Positions 1 through 8,768 of a stretch of 64,000 nt of DNA are shown here, piece by piece (positions within the stretch are counted from its first letter, which is position 1; each line of letters starts with the position of its first letter). The notes under the pieces are model-generated. The model did no database searches, was not told the DNA's origin, and worked only from the letters and a program-made list of their open reading frames with translations. Location of the stretch: NCBI GenBank assembly GCA_030653365.1, contig JAURZL010000006.1, forward strand, positions 62,001-126,000. The letters are read 5' to 3'. The position numbers were made by a program, and so were the translations under genes. The stretch comes from Anaerolineaceae bacterium (GTDB lineage Bacteria; Chloroflexota; Anaerolineae; Anaerolineales; Anaerolineaceae).

Positions 1-120
1 TGTGTGATCAATGAATACAACACCATAACCATGGCTGGCTAATTCACGATAAGGAGAGCGATTACTGGACCGACCACTACATCCAACAAGGGAAAAGCAC
101 GATAAAGGATAATTTTCCAC
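1..120 (-). pseudogene. Fragment of PAF-acetylhydrolase-like alpha/beta hydrolase, runs off the window
   Basis: Reading leftward from a GTG at 120, 40 codons stay open to the window edge. They include GCSGRSSNRSPYRELASHGY and the following GVVFIDHT, which resemble the oxyanion-loop and next-strand region of PAF-acetylhydrolase/dienelactone-hydrolase-like enzymes (usual pattern: FSHGxGG, then LASHGYVVVxIDHT). A TAA lies directly before the GTG. In this family the motif normally follows a substantial N-terminal region, so this looks N-terminally truncated. The expected His of the HG motif is replaced (LVGCSG). It lies 30 bp downstream of the beta-propeller gene on the same strand. Sequence beyond position 1 is needed to decide between a remnant and a short divergent gene. 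Confidence 0.45.
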
Positions 121-149
121 TTAAGTTTCAGAATAAAAATATGAAAGAA

Positions 150-1754
150 TTACCGCACAAGTAAAGGTAAATAGACAGGAAAACGGTCGAATATTGAATA
201 AAGCTCCCATTTCCCGTACGTATCCTGATCAGCGCGATAAATCACCCCTTTGCTATCCGAGGTAATGTCATAATCAATTAAATCTAATTTATGGGACAAG
301 TTGGAAAGCTTGATGGGAGGCAGCCCTCCCCCTGCAAGATAAAGGTTGTTAATATCACTCAATTCCTGGTTTGCGTAGTACACCACAAACTGGCTATTAT
401 GCGAAATTTGAAAACCTAAAACATCTCCGCCGGGCGGTAGGACCGTGTTGAGTTTTGTCAGGTTGGTACCGGTTATTGTAACAACAAAGAGCTCAACCAC
501 ACCTAAGGTATTTAAATCTGCAGTAAAAACTACTTTCGAGCTGTCGGGGGAAATGGAATAAAGCATAACTTGCCCACCAGCAACCATTGATCCATTCAGC
601 CAGTAATGGGGGGGAACACCTGTGATGGATACCGACCCAAGGTCAAAGCGCTCATCTGCAAGCACATCTGCTTTGTACACCACACCCAGGCCATTCGGTG
701 TTATCTGATAAGAACGGACATCAAAATTTGGATTATCACTTCCACTTAACAATCTCACGCGGCTCCCCAAACCAGCTGCAGGGACAGAGAAGATCTCATC
801 TTGATCATTAACAACTTCATCAGCTCTGTAAACCACATAATCTCTATCCGGATCAGGCGAAACCTTGAAGTCTATTACTGAACCACCCGCAATCAGTTCT
901 CCATTCAATTTTATTGACACTCCCCCTTCGATTGAGACTGAGTAGAGCTCTGTTATTGGGGGAATTTCTTGTTTTGTGTAAATAACCCTATTTCCATCAG
1001 CCGTGATGGCAAATTCCTGGATTTCATTACCTGCCAGTTGTTCCTGATTATCACCCGACATATTTGTTCTCCATAAAGTGGATAAATTCCCGAGGGGAAA
1101 TCTAATGAAAACAATTTCCGCACCATTGGGTGTTATTTGAAAATCAATATTTCCCTTTGGCAGACTTTCGAGTAATACTGTGTTACCTCCTAGAAGTGGC
1201 ACACTCCAAAGTTCCATATAATGTGTGATTCCAAGTGGATCATCGGGCGTAAAAGTTAATATAGTGAAAGCAACGTGTTGATTGTTGGATGAAACAGCGA
1301 TATCATCCAGCCTTTTATCACCTGTTAATATTCCACTGAGATTGATCACAGAGCCCCCTGTTATTGCCACAGAATAAATCCCTGTTATCTGGTTATCTTC
1401 ACTGGGAGGGCTGGGAGGACCGACCCAGTAAACCACTCGTTGACTGTCAGGTGAAATAATAAAACCTTTCACCATTACTAATCCGGTCATACCTGGAGAA
1501 AGCAAAATGCGCGTTCCTCCGGTTGAAGGGACACTGAACAAATCCTGAATTTCATAATTAATTGCATCTGCAATAAAAACAGTATATTGCCCGTCCGGAC
1601 TGAGCTCAAAGGAATTGACTTCTCCTCCAGCGACAAGATTTCCGCTAATCTTAACACTCATCAGTACTGCTTCAACCACACTGGTAGATACCAGGCTGAG
1701 GATCGCAATAACACACAACATCAAGATACCCTTATTGATGGATCTTTTGCGCAT
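150..1754 (-). CDS. Secreted TolB/WD40-like beta-propeller protein with YLPLLVR tail
   Basis: A 534-residue exported protein. Residues 1-30 form a signal peptide (MRKRS, then a hydrophobic stretch). The rest is built of repeats in which a strand reading like SPDxxxVVYxAD is followed by ELYSVxxxGG, the pattern of TolB-type/WD40-like beta-propeller blades; about eight can be counted. Such domains bind proteins or polysaccharides and rarely carry catalysis. The extreme C-terminus reads PVYLPLLVR, a tail I associate with Chloroflexota secreted proteins, possibly a sorting or anchoring signal. GGAGGG lies just before the ATG. It is divergent from the membrane-protein gene at 2129. Role unknown; no catalytic motif is visible. 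Confidence 0.75.
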   Translation of the reverse strand: MRKRSINKGILMLCVIAILSLVSTSVVEAVLMSVKISGNLVAGGEVNSFELSPDGQYTVFIADAINYEIQDLFSVPSTGGTRILLSPGMTGLVMVKGFIISPDSQRVVYWVGPPSPPSEDNQITGIYSVAITGGSVINLSGILTGDKRLDDIAVSSNNQHVAFTILTFTPDDPLGITHYMELWSVPLLGGNTVLLESLPKGNIDFQITPNGAEIVFIRFPLGNLSTLWRTNMSGDNQEQLAGNEIQEFAITADGNRVIYTKQEIPPITELYSVSIEGGVSIKLNGELIAGGSVIDFKVSPDPDRDYVVYRADEVVNDQDEIFSVPAAGLGSRVRLLSGSDNPNFDVRSYQITPNGLGVVYKADVLADERFDLGSVSITGVPPHYWLNGSMVAGGQVMLYSISPDSSKVVFTADLNTLGVVELFVVTITGTNLTKLNTVLPPGGDVLGFQISHNSQFVVYYANQELSDINNLYLAGGGLPPIKLSNLSHKLDLIDYDITSDSKGVIYRADQDTYGKWELYSIFDRFPVYLPLLVR

Positions 1755-1893
1755 TTTCCCTCCTTAATACACTATCATTTATAGAGATTGATTGTCCTTT
1801 ATTATTCATTAAACATCGCGCTTTGACCTCTGTCAATACTCAATTCTCAAGATAAATTAATAAGATCTTTTCAATAAAACAGGGTCGGCTTTC

Positions 1894-2058
1894 TCAATTC
1901 GGTAATATGAGAAAAAACGCCAGCAGCAAAGCAATGCAGGTAAGAAACAGGATTTGACCGCGTATTAATCGCTTTGATGTGCGAGACCAAAACAAACAAT
2001 GCAGTGAACCTATTAATACGACAACCAAAGTAATTTGATGGTACCCATAAAGTTCTTT
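1894..2058 (-). other. Possible small two-helix membrane ORF or its remnant in the 344-bp intergenic region
   Basis: Between the divergent genes at 1754 and 2129 a minus-strand frame is open from a TAA at 2059-2061 to a TGA at 1894-1896. It encodes about 54 residues with two hydrophobic stretches (ITLVVVLIGSLHCLFW and ILFLTCIALLLAFFLILP) separated by a basic loop (SRTSKRLIRGQ). That layout looks coding, but the frame has no ATG, and the only plausible start, a TTG at 2028, lacks a ribosome binding site. It may be a 5'-truncated remnant. Nothing else is recognisable in this intergenic stretch apart from the two divergent promoters it must hold. Confidence 0.3.
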
Positions 2059-2128
2059 TTACAAAAGACTATTTTGGAAAATCCATTTTTAGCTTGCTTT
2101 ATTCGCATGTGATATGTAGTATAAATGA

Positions 2129-3025
2129 ATGTTGATGTTATTAATCTTTTTGGGAATGACTGTTACTATCCTGGCAGTTTGCATGTTCAGCAACACGGGT
2201 GGTCTGTTAATGCTGCCGCTAACTACTCCAGATCAATTCTTATCTGGCATGCCTTATGCCACTTTATCAATCCATGGCAAAGACTTCATCCTTATCCAAC
2301 CCAGCTCAACGATTCTGGTTTACTTATTAGGGTTGATCATGATTGCCATTGGGATTTATTTTTTGGTGACAAAAAAGAAACAACAGTCCCGCTATTATTG
2401 GGCATTCGGATTAATCTTATGGGGCATCAGTGCTATTGTAGCTGGGACGAGTTACCAGGCTTTCGGTTACGAATTAAAATGCCGCGGGTTGGAGCACTGC
2501 CTGTTTACCAGTAATTTTGAGCTGGTGTACATGCTGCTAACAGCATTCTGTATTAATTTTCTGGTTGCCGCAACGGGATTTACCAGCACGGGCGTTTCAG
2601 GAAGAAATCGATTAATGAAATTTGCACTGATCGATAGCGCAATATACTCCGTGTATATGTTTGTTGGAGCTGTCCTCCCGGTCAAATTCTTAATATCCTA
2701 TGAGGGTTTTATGGCTTTTATTGGGGCAAATTTCCTGATCATGTTCATTCTGAACATCCTCCATTACAAAAAGCATAAGGAAAATTTAAATCGTAATCTC
2801 ATTTACATATGGATCGGTTTCTTGATCGTCAACATTGGCTATTTTGTATTTTTGCTGGGGGACATTGGGGCAAATCTCTACAAGAATTATGGGGTATGGT
2901 TCAATGAGAACGACGCACTTCACGTTTTGTTGATCCTCTGGTCATGCTTAATTCTTGTGTTATTGAGGAAAGACTTAATCGACAAAGTTGATAATTCACC
3001 AATTCAATATCCGGGCACCATCTAA
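2129..3025 (+). CDS. Multi-pass membrane protein (about seven helices), unknown function
   Basis: A 298-residue integral membrane protein with about seven to eight hydrophobic segments: residues 1-15, 58-80, 89-107, 130-150, 165-185, 192-212, 222-245 and 262-280. The loop after the first helix is extracytoplasmic-looking, and basic residues (TKKKQQSR, HYKKHKENLNRN) sit at helix ends as expected for cytoplasmic loops. Two overlapping ATGs exist, at 2125 and 2129. Only the 2129 frame gives the long hydrophobic protein, and the 2125 frame ends early. I recognise no catalytic motif. The pattern recalls small uncharacterised seven-helix DUF families. It stands alone, ending 3 bp from the convergent DUF4256 gene. 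Confidence 0.7.
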   Translation: MLMLLIFLGMTVTILAVCMFSNTGGLLMLPLTTPDQFLSGMPYATLSIHGKDFILIQPSSTILVYLLGLIMIAIGIYFLVTKKKQQSRYYWAFGLILWGISAIVAGTSYQAFGYELKCRGLEHCLFTSNFELVYMLLTAFCINFLVAATGFTSTGVSGRNRLMKFALIDSAIYSVYMFVGAVLPVKFLISYEGFMAFIGANFLIMFILNILHYKKHKENLNRNLIYIWIGFLIVNIGYFVFLLGDIGANLYKNYGVWFNENDALHVLLILWSCLILVLLRKDLIDKVDNSPIQYPGTI

Positions 3026-3597
3026 ACCCTTAGCGAACCACGGAATCCTCTGGCACCATAGTAAGAATCAGCACCATTATGATACACAAAGACTGTGTTA
3101 TAGCGTCGATCCGCAAAGATAGCACCGCCTAGTTTTCGAATATCGGCAGGTGTAAGTATCCAGCTTGAGGTTTTTAAATCGAATTTTCCAAGTTTTTGCA
3201 ACGCTCGATATTGTTCTTCGGTGAGGAGCTCAATGCCCATTGCCTCTGCCATGTTCATGGCACTATCGTCTGGGGGAAATTTTTTCCTGGCTTCGAGTGC
3301 TTCCCGGTCATAACAAATATTTCTTCGACCCTCTGGGCTTTCTGCTGAACAATCATAAAATATGTATTCACCGGTTTCTTTATCCTGCCCAATCACATCC
3401 GGTTCGCCGCCAGTTCTCTCCATTTCATTGAACGACCACAGCTTTTCCGGATTTGCTTCCAGTCTTACCCGAACATTGGACCAATCAAGACCTGCATGCC
3501 GTTGCATGTTTTTCTCAAAACGGGTTTCTAATTTTTTGAGTAATTCTTCACGAGATTCAGGTGACAATTCTTTTTTATTGTTATTCGTTATGTTCAT
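3022..3597 (-). CDS. DUF4256 family protein
   Basis: A 191-residue soluble protein matching the DUF4256 family along its whole length. Landmarks are an N-terminal helix (SPESREELLKKLETRFEKNMQRH), the conserved WSFNEMERTGGEPDVI segment, YIFYDCSAESPEGRRNICYDREALE, and a C-terminal LGGAIFADRRYNTVFVYHNGADSYYGARGFR block. Conserved acidic, Cys and Arg residues suggest an enzyme, but the family function is unknown to me. The length is typical of the family, so the gene looks intact. Its end overlaps the convergent gene by 4 bp, and no operon partner is evident. Confidence 0.85.
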   Translation of the reverse strand: MNITNNNKKELSPESREELLKKLETRFEKNMQRHAGLDWSNVRVRLEANPEKLWSFNEMERTGGEPDVIGQDKETGEYIFYDCSAESPEGRRNICYDREALEARKKFPPDDSAMNMAEAMGIELLTEEQYRALQKLGKFDLKTSSWILTPADIRKLGGAIFADRRYNTVFVYHNGADSYYGARGFRGSLRV

Positions 3598-3688
3598 ATT
3601 TTTATATTATCTGTGTTGGGTAGGTGAGTCAACCTGATAATTTCAAATACTTATACAAAAGTTCTTCGTTTGATATTCTCAGAATTAT

Positions 3689-4579
3689 TCAGGTTTTTAT
3701 CACTCTGGAAACAAATGCAGTAACTTCCTTCATGCTTTCTTTCGTTTCAGGCAAAAAATCGAAAAGCTGGAAAACGTGGAACATATCATCCCAAATTTTC
3801 AGGGTGACATCGACACCAGCCTGTTGCGCTTTTTCAGAAAACCGGACTGAATCATCCAGCAGGATCTCATTTCTGCCTGACTGGATGTGAATGGGTGGAA
3901 GTCCTCTCAGATCACCGAATAAAGGAGAAATCATAGGCTCGGATGCTTTGTTACTGCCGATATAGTAGTTCACATATGTCTCGAGAATGGAAGAACTTAG
4001 TATCGGATCAAGATTTTCATTTTTATAAACTGAATCACCACTGAGGGTCAAATCAAACCATGGTGAAAAGCAGAGAACGCCTGCCAGTAATGGCATATCT
4101 TTTTCCCGCAATGCTAAGAGCGTGGCAATCGCCAACCCACCTCCGGCTGAATCTCCGGCAATACAAATCCGGGATGGATCGATTCCTTCAGAGAGAAGCC
4201 AATGATAGGCATTGAGAGCATCTTCTAATGCGGCAGGAAAGGGGTTCTCCGGAGCAAGACGGTAATTGATCGCGAGTGCTTTGCAATTTGTGGAAATTAC
4301 AAGGCGGGCGATCAGTTCGCGATGAGAATTGGTGGATCCCAATGCATAAGCCCCACCATGCAGATATAGGATCGTACCAGAGTCTGAATCCGGGGAATCA
4401 ATCCATTCTGATGCGATCCCATTAATTTCAATCACCCGAGTCCGAATTTGCTTAGGCAGCTTGAAAAACCGGGAAGATCTCTCCTGCCTGGCACGTTGTT
4501 CAGTGATGGTGCCCTCAGACCAACCAGAAAGTTGTGTTCTGAGAAAAAATAGGATAAATTTTGTAAGTAAATTAGCCAT
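3689..4579 (-). CDS. Alpha/beta hydrolase, HSL-type carboxylesterase
   Basis: A 296-residue esterase/lipase of the hormone-sensitive-lipase (bacterial family IV) type, hydrolysing short-chain carboxylic esters. The oxyanion-hole motif LYLHGGAY lies near residues 71-78 and the nucleophile elbow GDSAGGG near 142-148. The acid (in the GRNEILLDD region) and the His (in DMFHVFQLF) follow in order near the C-terminus. No signal peptide is convincing; the hydrophobic first 15 residues could be a weak membrane-attachment stretch. It is a single gene transcribed away from the operon that starts at 4842. The physiological substrate cannot be told from sequence. It is only distantly similar to the two esterases at 32.7-34.6 kb. 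Confidence 0.85.
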   Translation of the reverse strand: MANLLTKFILFFLRTQLSGWSEGTITEQRARQERSSRFFKLPKQIRTRVIEINGIASEWIDSPDSDSGTILYLHGGAYALGSTNSHRELIARLVISTNCKALAINYRLAPENPFPAALEDALNAYHWLLSEGIDPSRICIAGDSAGGGLAIATLLALREKDMPLLAGVLCFSPWFDLTLSGDSVYKNENLDPILSSSILETYVNYYIGSNKASEPMISPLFGDLRGLPPIHIQSGRNEILLDDSVRFSEKAQQAGVDVTLKIWDDMFHVFQLFDFLPETKESMKEVTAFVSRVIKT

Positions 4580-4841
4580 TTCTCATCTTTTTTTACAGTC
4601 ATTCTGAAACAACTTGAAACCCGATAACTACTCTTCTCTCATTAAATTTTCAGGTGTAACTGGGTCTCAATACAGATATTCCTTTTTCCTAATCAATTCT
4701 TCTAATAACCCATTATAAACATTAACCACGGAAAGCTGCTGAAATTCAACTGAGATATAATTATTAAATTCTTCTGGGAAAACAAGAAGAAAATGTATCA
4801 AACGGGTCAATTCGACATTTTTTTAAAACGTGCCATTATAG

Positions 4842-5333
4842 GTGAAAATGGATATTATGGAACTTACCGAATCTACAGAACTTGCTGAATTTCCAATCTT
4901 AGAGGAATTAACCTCTGATCGAATACTTGAACTGTGGTCCAAAACCTATAACAAAGAAGGGAAGCCGGACTGGTCGCATATTTTCCCTTATTATCACGAT
5001 CAAATCGTGTTTGAGGACAGCATCCAAAAGATCGAAGGTATTGAAGATTTTAAAGCGATGTGCAACCGATTAACGGAGCGTTGTGAACAATTAAACATGG
5101 AGATTCAGTCAATTGTTAAAGATGCTGATATTGTTTTCCTCCAGTGGAAAATGATCATGAGCTTCAAAAAATATCCCAGTACGCCGGTCTTTGGCTGTTC
5201 AAAACTGACATTTGGAGAGGATAACCGGATTATTCACCAGAGGGATTACTTTGATTTATGGGGAGATATCTTTAATGGCATTCCTTATTTCCGAAAACCT
5301 TATCGAAATTTCTTACGGAAAAAATTTGGATAA
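4842..5333 (+). CDS. NTF2-like (SnoaL/steroid-isomerase fold) protein
   Basis: A 163-residue protein with the cone-shaped NTF2-like fold used by SnoaL cyclases and ketosteroid isomerases. It has an N-terminal helix ending LELWSKTYN, then YHDQIVFEDSIQKIEGIEDFKAMCNRL, then strands IVFLQWKMIMSF and KLTFGEDNRIIHQRDYFDLWG. It is the first gene of a tight three-gene plus-strand operon (13 bp to the SDR, then the FAD oxidoreductase). In such settings the protein may isomerise or bind a hydrophobic ketone or polyene intermediate handled by the next two enzymes; that role is inference. An in-frame second Met two codons downstream of the first is an alternative start. Confidence 0.7.
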   Translation: MKMDIMELTESTELAEFPILEELTSDRILELWSKTYNKEGKPDWSHIFPYYHDQIVFEDSIQKIEGIEDFKAMCNRLTERCEQLNMEIQSIVKDADIVFLQWKMIMSFKKYPSTPVFGCSKLTFGEDNRIIHQRDYFDLWGDIFNGIPYFRKPYRNFLRKKFG

Positions 5334-5345
5334 CGGTAGATCTGA

Positions 5346-6257
5346 ATGAAACTTCCTGAAGAGCTACAATTCATTGCCAATGCCCGGATGGTTCAAAAAA
5401 CGACCGATGCCCGCATGGATGGCCGTGTTTGTGTAATCACCGGTGCTACCTCCGGTGTGGGATATCAGGCTGCCAAACATCTGGCTCAGGGCGGCGCACA
5501 CTTAGTGATTGTTTGTCGAAATAACGTAAAAGGTAAAAATGTCAAAAACGAGTTGGAAAGCACTTTCGGCATACAGGTTGATATTATTCAGGCTGATTTC
5601 GCAAAACTGGCTGAAGTTCGCAAAGCTGCTGAATTAATACTCAACAAATACGCTCACATCGATGTTCTGATTAATAATTCTGGTATTCATAATACACATC
5701 GGATATTAACCGATGATGGTATGGAAGAGGTTTTTGCAGTAAATCACTTGGCATCTTTTCTTTTTACCCGATTGCTGCTCGAAAGAATGATCGAGAGTGC
5801 ACCCTCCCGCATCATCCAGGTCAACTCGCAGGGTCATCGTTTTGGTGGCCTGGATCTTGAGGACTTGAACTGGGGAACACGAAGATTCAATGGTTACAAA
5901 GCATATGGTGCATCCAAGGTCGCTCAATTGCTAACCATGTGGGAATTGGCTGATCAACTTGAAGGCAGCGGTGTGACCATCAATGCAGTTCATCCAGGTG
6001 AAGTTAAGACCAATATCGGTATGAATAATGGGCGGATTTATAAATTTTATCAACGCTATTTAATTGGATGGCTATTGAAGAATCCACTAATCTCGGGGAA
6101 TGCAATCTATTATTTAGCAGCAGCCCCAGAATTAGCTGAAGTAAGTGGGTTATTTTTTAACCAAACCATTATAGAAAAACCCGCCATGAATGCCCTTGAC
6201 CGTGTTTTGGGAAAAAGAGTTTGGGAAATCAGTGAGAAATTAACTAGCCTTTCATGA
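5346..6257 (+). CDS. Short-chain dehydrogenase/reductase (retinol-dehydrogenase-like)
   Basis: A 303-residue NAD(P)-dependent oxidoreductase. The cofactor motif TGATSGVG is at residues 32-39, the NNSG structural motif at about 110, the catalytic Ser in VNSQGH near 160, and the YGASK active-site Tyr/Lys pair near 180. The length and the long C-terminal segment match the RDH/WW-oxidoreductase-like SDR branch, which acts on lipophilic alcohols and ketones. It sits between an NTF2-like protein and a CrtI-like FAD oxidoreductase, so all three probably act on one isoprenoid or lipid-like substrate; that is inferred from order only. Confidence 0.85.
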   Translation: MKLPEELQFIANARMVQKTTDARMDGRVCVITGATSGVGYQAAKHLAQGGAHLVIVCRNNVKGKNVKNELESTFGIQVDIIQADFAKLAEVRKAAELILNKYAHIDVLINNSGIHNTHRILTDDGMEEVFAVNHLASFLFTRLLLERMIESAPSRIIQVNSQGHRFGGLDLEDLNWGTRRFNGYKAYGASKVAQLLTMWELADQLEGSGVTINAVHPGEVKTNIGMNNGRIYKFYQRYLIGWLLKNPLISGNAIYYLAAAPELAEVSGLFFNQTIIEKPAMNALDRVLGKRVWEISEKLTSLS

Positions 6258-6320
6258 TCAGTTTGAAAAATTCTTAAACATCGATACAATTAATAATATT
6301 TGATTTTTAGAGGTGTGGCT

Positions 6321-7898
6321 ATGGAATATGATGCCATCATTATCGGTGGAGGAATTGCAGGATTAACTGCCGCTGCTTATCTCTCAAAAGCCGGCAAAAC
6401 GGTTCTGCTATGTGAGAAAGAAGAGAAATGTGGGGGACTTGTCAACAACTTTGAGCGCGATGGTTTTATCTATGATGGTGGTGTCCGCGCTCTTGAAAAC
6501 TCCGGGGTTCTATTTCCGATGCTAAGGCAACTTGGTATCTCCCTGGATTTTGTTCCAAACAAGATCTCGATGGGAATAGAGGACAAGATCATCGATATTG
6601 TTTCTGATGACAGCGTCGAAGATTACAAGAATCTACTAATCGACCTTTACCCTGATAGCCAGACTGAAATCGAACAGATCTTTGAACAAATCCGAAAGAT
6701 TATGCATTACATGGATGTTCAATATGGAATTGACAATCCTATGTTTCTCGATTTTAAAAAAGATAAAGAGTATATGTTGAAGGAAATCGTTCCCTGGATG
6801 TTCAAATACGCGCTAACTGCGCCAAAAATTTCAAAAATGAATGAGCCGGTAGTCGATTTTCTGAAACGCTATACCCACAACCAAAGCCTGTTGGATATCA
6901 TCACCCAGCATTTCTTTCAGGAAACACCTGCTTTTTTTGCACTAAGCTACTTGAAACTGTATTTAGATTACCATTATCCACTGGGGGGTACCAGCAAAAT
7001 CATTTTGAAATTGATCGATCTGATCACTGAATTTCATGGGGTGATCAGAAACAATACAAAAATCGTAGAAATTGACATAGAAAAAGACTCAGTGAAAGAT
7101 TCACATGGCAACTCGCATCAATATCGCAGGTTAATTTGGGCAGCAGATCTACACACGTTATACCGATTACTTGATCCCCAAAAAGTATCAAATGTTAAAA
7201 CCAAAAAAGCCATTATTGAAAGGCAGAAAATGGTTTTGGATAAATCCGGAAATGATTCGATCTACACGGTATTCCTGGGGGTTGATATCGATCAACATTA
7301 CTTTGCCGAGCGGTGCAGTGAGCACTTCTTTTATACCCCAAGCCGAGTTGGGCAATCTGTTTGTGGTCCTCTCCCGGTAGGCGAAGATCAAGAAACTGTC
7401 GAAAAATGGCTGGAAAAATTCTTTGAACTAACAACCTATGAAATTTCAATTCCTGTCTTGAGAGATAGCAGTATGGCCCCCGAAGGAAAGACTGGCTTAA
7501 TCATCAGCTTCTTATTCGATTACAAATTAACCAAGCAAATTGAAGAGCAAGGCTGGTACAGCTTGTTTAAAGCTTATTGTGAAGAGAGTGTTATCAGGGT
7601 TCTCAACGAAACAGTATTTCCAGGATTAGAGGATTCCATCGTTCATAAATTCTCATCCACACCATTGACCATGGCCAAATTGACCGACAATCATGAAGGA
7701 GCCATCACAGGCTGGTCATTTACGAACCGACCGGTCCCTGCCGAAAGCAGGTTGCCAAAGATCTTGAACGCCATCAAGACACCGATCGAAGGGGTTTATC
7801 AGGCAGGCCATTGGACGTATAGCCCATCCGGTCTGCCAATTTCCTTCCTGACGGGGAAGATAGCTGCGGATAGAGTCATAAAAGATCTTAAGAAGTAA
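6321..7898 (+). CDS. CrtI/CrtISO-like FAD-dependent oxidoreductase
   Basis: A 525-residue flavoprotein of the phytoene-desaturase/carotenoid-isomerase superfamily. The dinucleotide-binding motif IIIGGGIAGLTAAAYL starts at residue 6, followed by the acidic strand end (LLCEKEEKCGG) and a C-terminal FAD-binding block reading GVYQAGHWTYSPSGLPISFLTGKIAA. The ATG at 6321 has AGAGGTG upstream at suitable spacing and gives a normal N-terminus. A TTG at 6300 in the same frame would only add a non-conserved extension. Such enzymes desaturate, isomerise or saturate polyprenyl chains. No carotenoid synthase is in the window, so the substrate is open. Last gene of the 4842-7898 operon. Confidence 0.8.
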   Translation: MEYDAIIIGGGIAGLTAAAYLSKAGKTVLLCEKEEKCGGLVNNFERDGFIYDGGVRALENSGVLFPMLRQLGISLDFVPNKISMGIEDKIIDIVSDDSVEDYKNLLIDLYPDSQTEIEQIFEQIRKIMHYMDVQYGIDNPMFLDFKKDKEYMLKEIVPWMFKYALTAPKISKMNEPVVDFLKRYTHNQSLLDIITQHFFQETPAFFALSYLKLYLDYHYPLGGTSKIILKLIDLITEFHGVIRNNTKIVEIDIEKDSVKDSHGNSHQYRRLIWAADLHTLYRLLDPQKVSNVKTKKAIIERQKMVLDKSGNDSIYTVFLGVDIDQHYFAERCSEHFFYTPSRVGQSVCGPLPVGEDQETVEKWLEKFFELTTYEISIPVLRDSSMAPEGKTGLIISFLFDYKLTKQIEEQGWYSLFKAYCEESVIRVLNETVFPGLEDSIVHKFSSTPLTMAKLTDNHEGAITGWSFTNRPVPAESRLPKILNAIKTPIEGVYQAGHWTYSPSGLPISFLTGKIAADRVIKDLKK

Positions 7899-8107
7899 TA
7901 CCTGGAAATTGGATCAGTAATCATTGAAACTTCTGGGGTTATAAATTTATCACCTAGGTTACTTTTAATTCTTTCAAGCGGGTATGATCAGATTTCTTGC
8001 TAAAATGCAGAGCGTATTTCCTATTAATCCAAGTTGAAAATGGTTTGTATAATCTTTAACTTGATTATGTAAAATGTTTGTAGTATGTTTAATGCAAAGA
8101 GGAAATT

Positions 8108-8668
8108 ATGACAGAAACACCTGGATATTCCGTGATCAGAAAAGAAAATGACATTGAGCTGCGTCTATACCCGGCTTATATCAAAGCAGAAGTTTCCATC
8201 GTTGAAACAACCTATCAAAAAGCGGTGTTTAAGGGATTCAACTTTCTGGCTGACTATATTTTTGGTAACAACATCAAAGCCGAAAAGGTCCCGATGACGA
8301 CGCCAGTACAGGTGTCACAATCCCAAAAAATCGCCATGACCAAGCCAGTCACTGTCAGTGGAGATGGTAATTATACGGTTGCCTTCATCATGCCTTCAGA
8401 ATACACCCTGGAAACATTGCCAATCCCAAAAAATGGGGCTGTACAATTTTCCAGTGTGCCATCCCAGACCATGGCAGTCATTCGATTCTCAGGATATTTT
8501 CAGGAACGTGGGGTCAACAAAGCCAAACAGCAACTTAGCAAATGGTTGGAAAAAGAAGGGCTTGAACCCGAAGGTGATTTCATTGTTGCTGGTTATAATC
8601 CACCCTGGGTACCATGGTTTCTCACCCGTAACGAAGTCATGATTGTGATTAAGACTGAAGAGAGCTAA
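8108..8668 (+). CDS. SOUL family heme-binding protein
   Basis: A 186-residue cytosolic protein with the SOUL/HBP fold. It begins TPGYSVIRKENDIELRLYPAYIKAEV, the diagnostic start of the family. The middle carries KVPMTTPVQV and KIAMTKPVTV, the paired MT-x-PV strands, and the end carries WFLTRNEVMI. Family members bind heme or tetrapyrroles weakly, and some are linked to redox stress. GAGG lies just before the ATG. It is followed 100 bp later by the MsrA-MsrB lipoprotein on the same strand, which makes an oxidative-stress context plausible but unproven. Confidence 0.85.
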   Translation: MTETPGYSVIRKENDIELRLYPAYIKAEVSIVETTYQKAVFKGFNFLADYIFGNNIKAEKVPMTTPVQVSQSQKIAMTKPVTVSGDGNYTVAFIMPSEYTLETLPIPKNGAVQFSSVPSQTMAVIRFSGYFQERGVNKAKQQLSKWLEKEGLEPEGDFIVAGYNPPWVPWFLTRNEVMIVIKTEES

Positions 8669-8768
8669 TTAATTTCTGTTTAATCCAGGTGTAGTAAAAA
8701 CGATTAGTCGTAATCATATCAAGACACAAATTGAAGACGGATTATCGGCAATTAGAAAGTTTTAGAAA

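Noticed and set aside
2125..2514. 129-codon plus-strand frame at the start of the membrane-protein gene
   Set aside because: It overlaps the 298-residue membrane protein in another frame, starts 4 bp earlier and has no family-like sequence.
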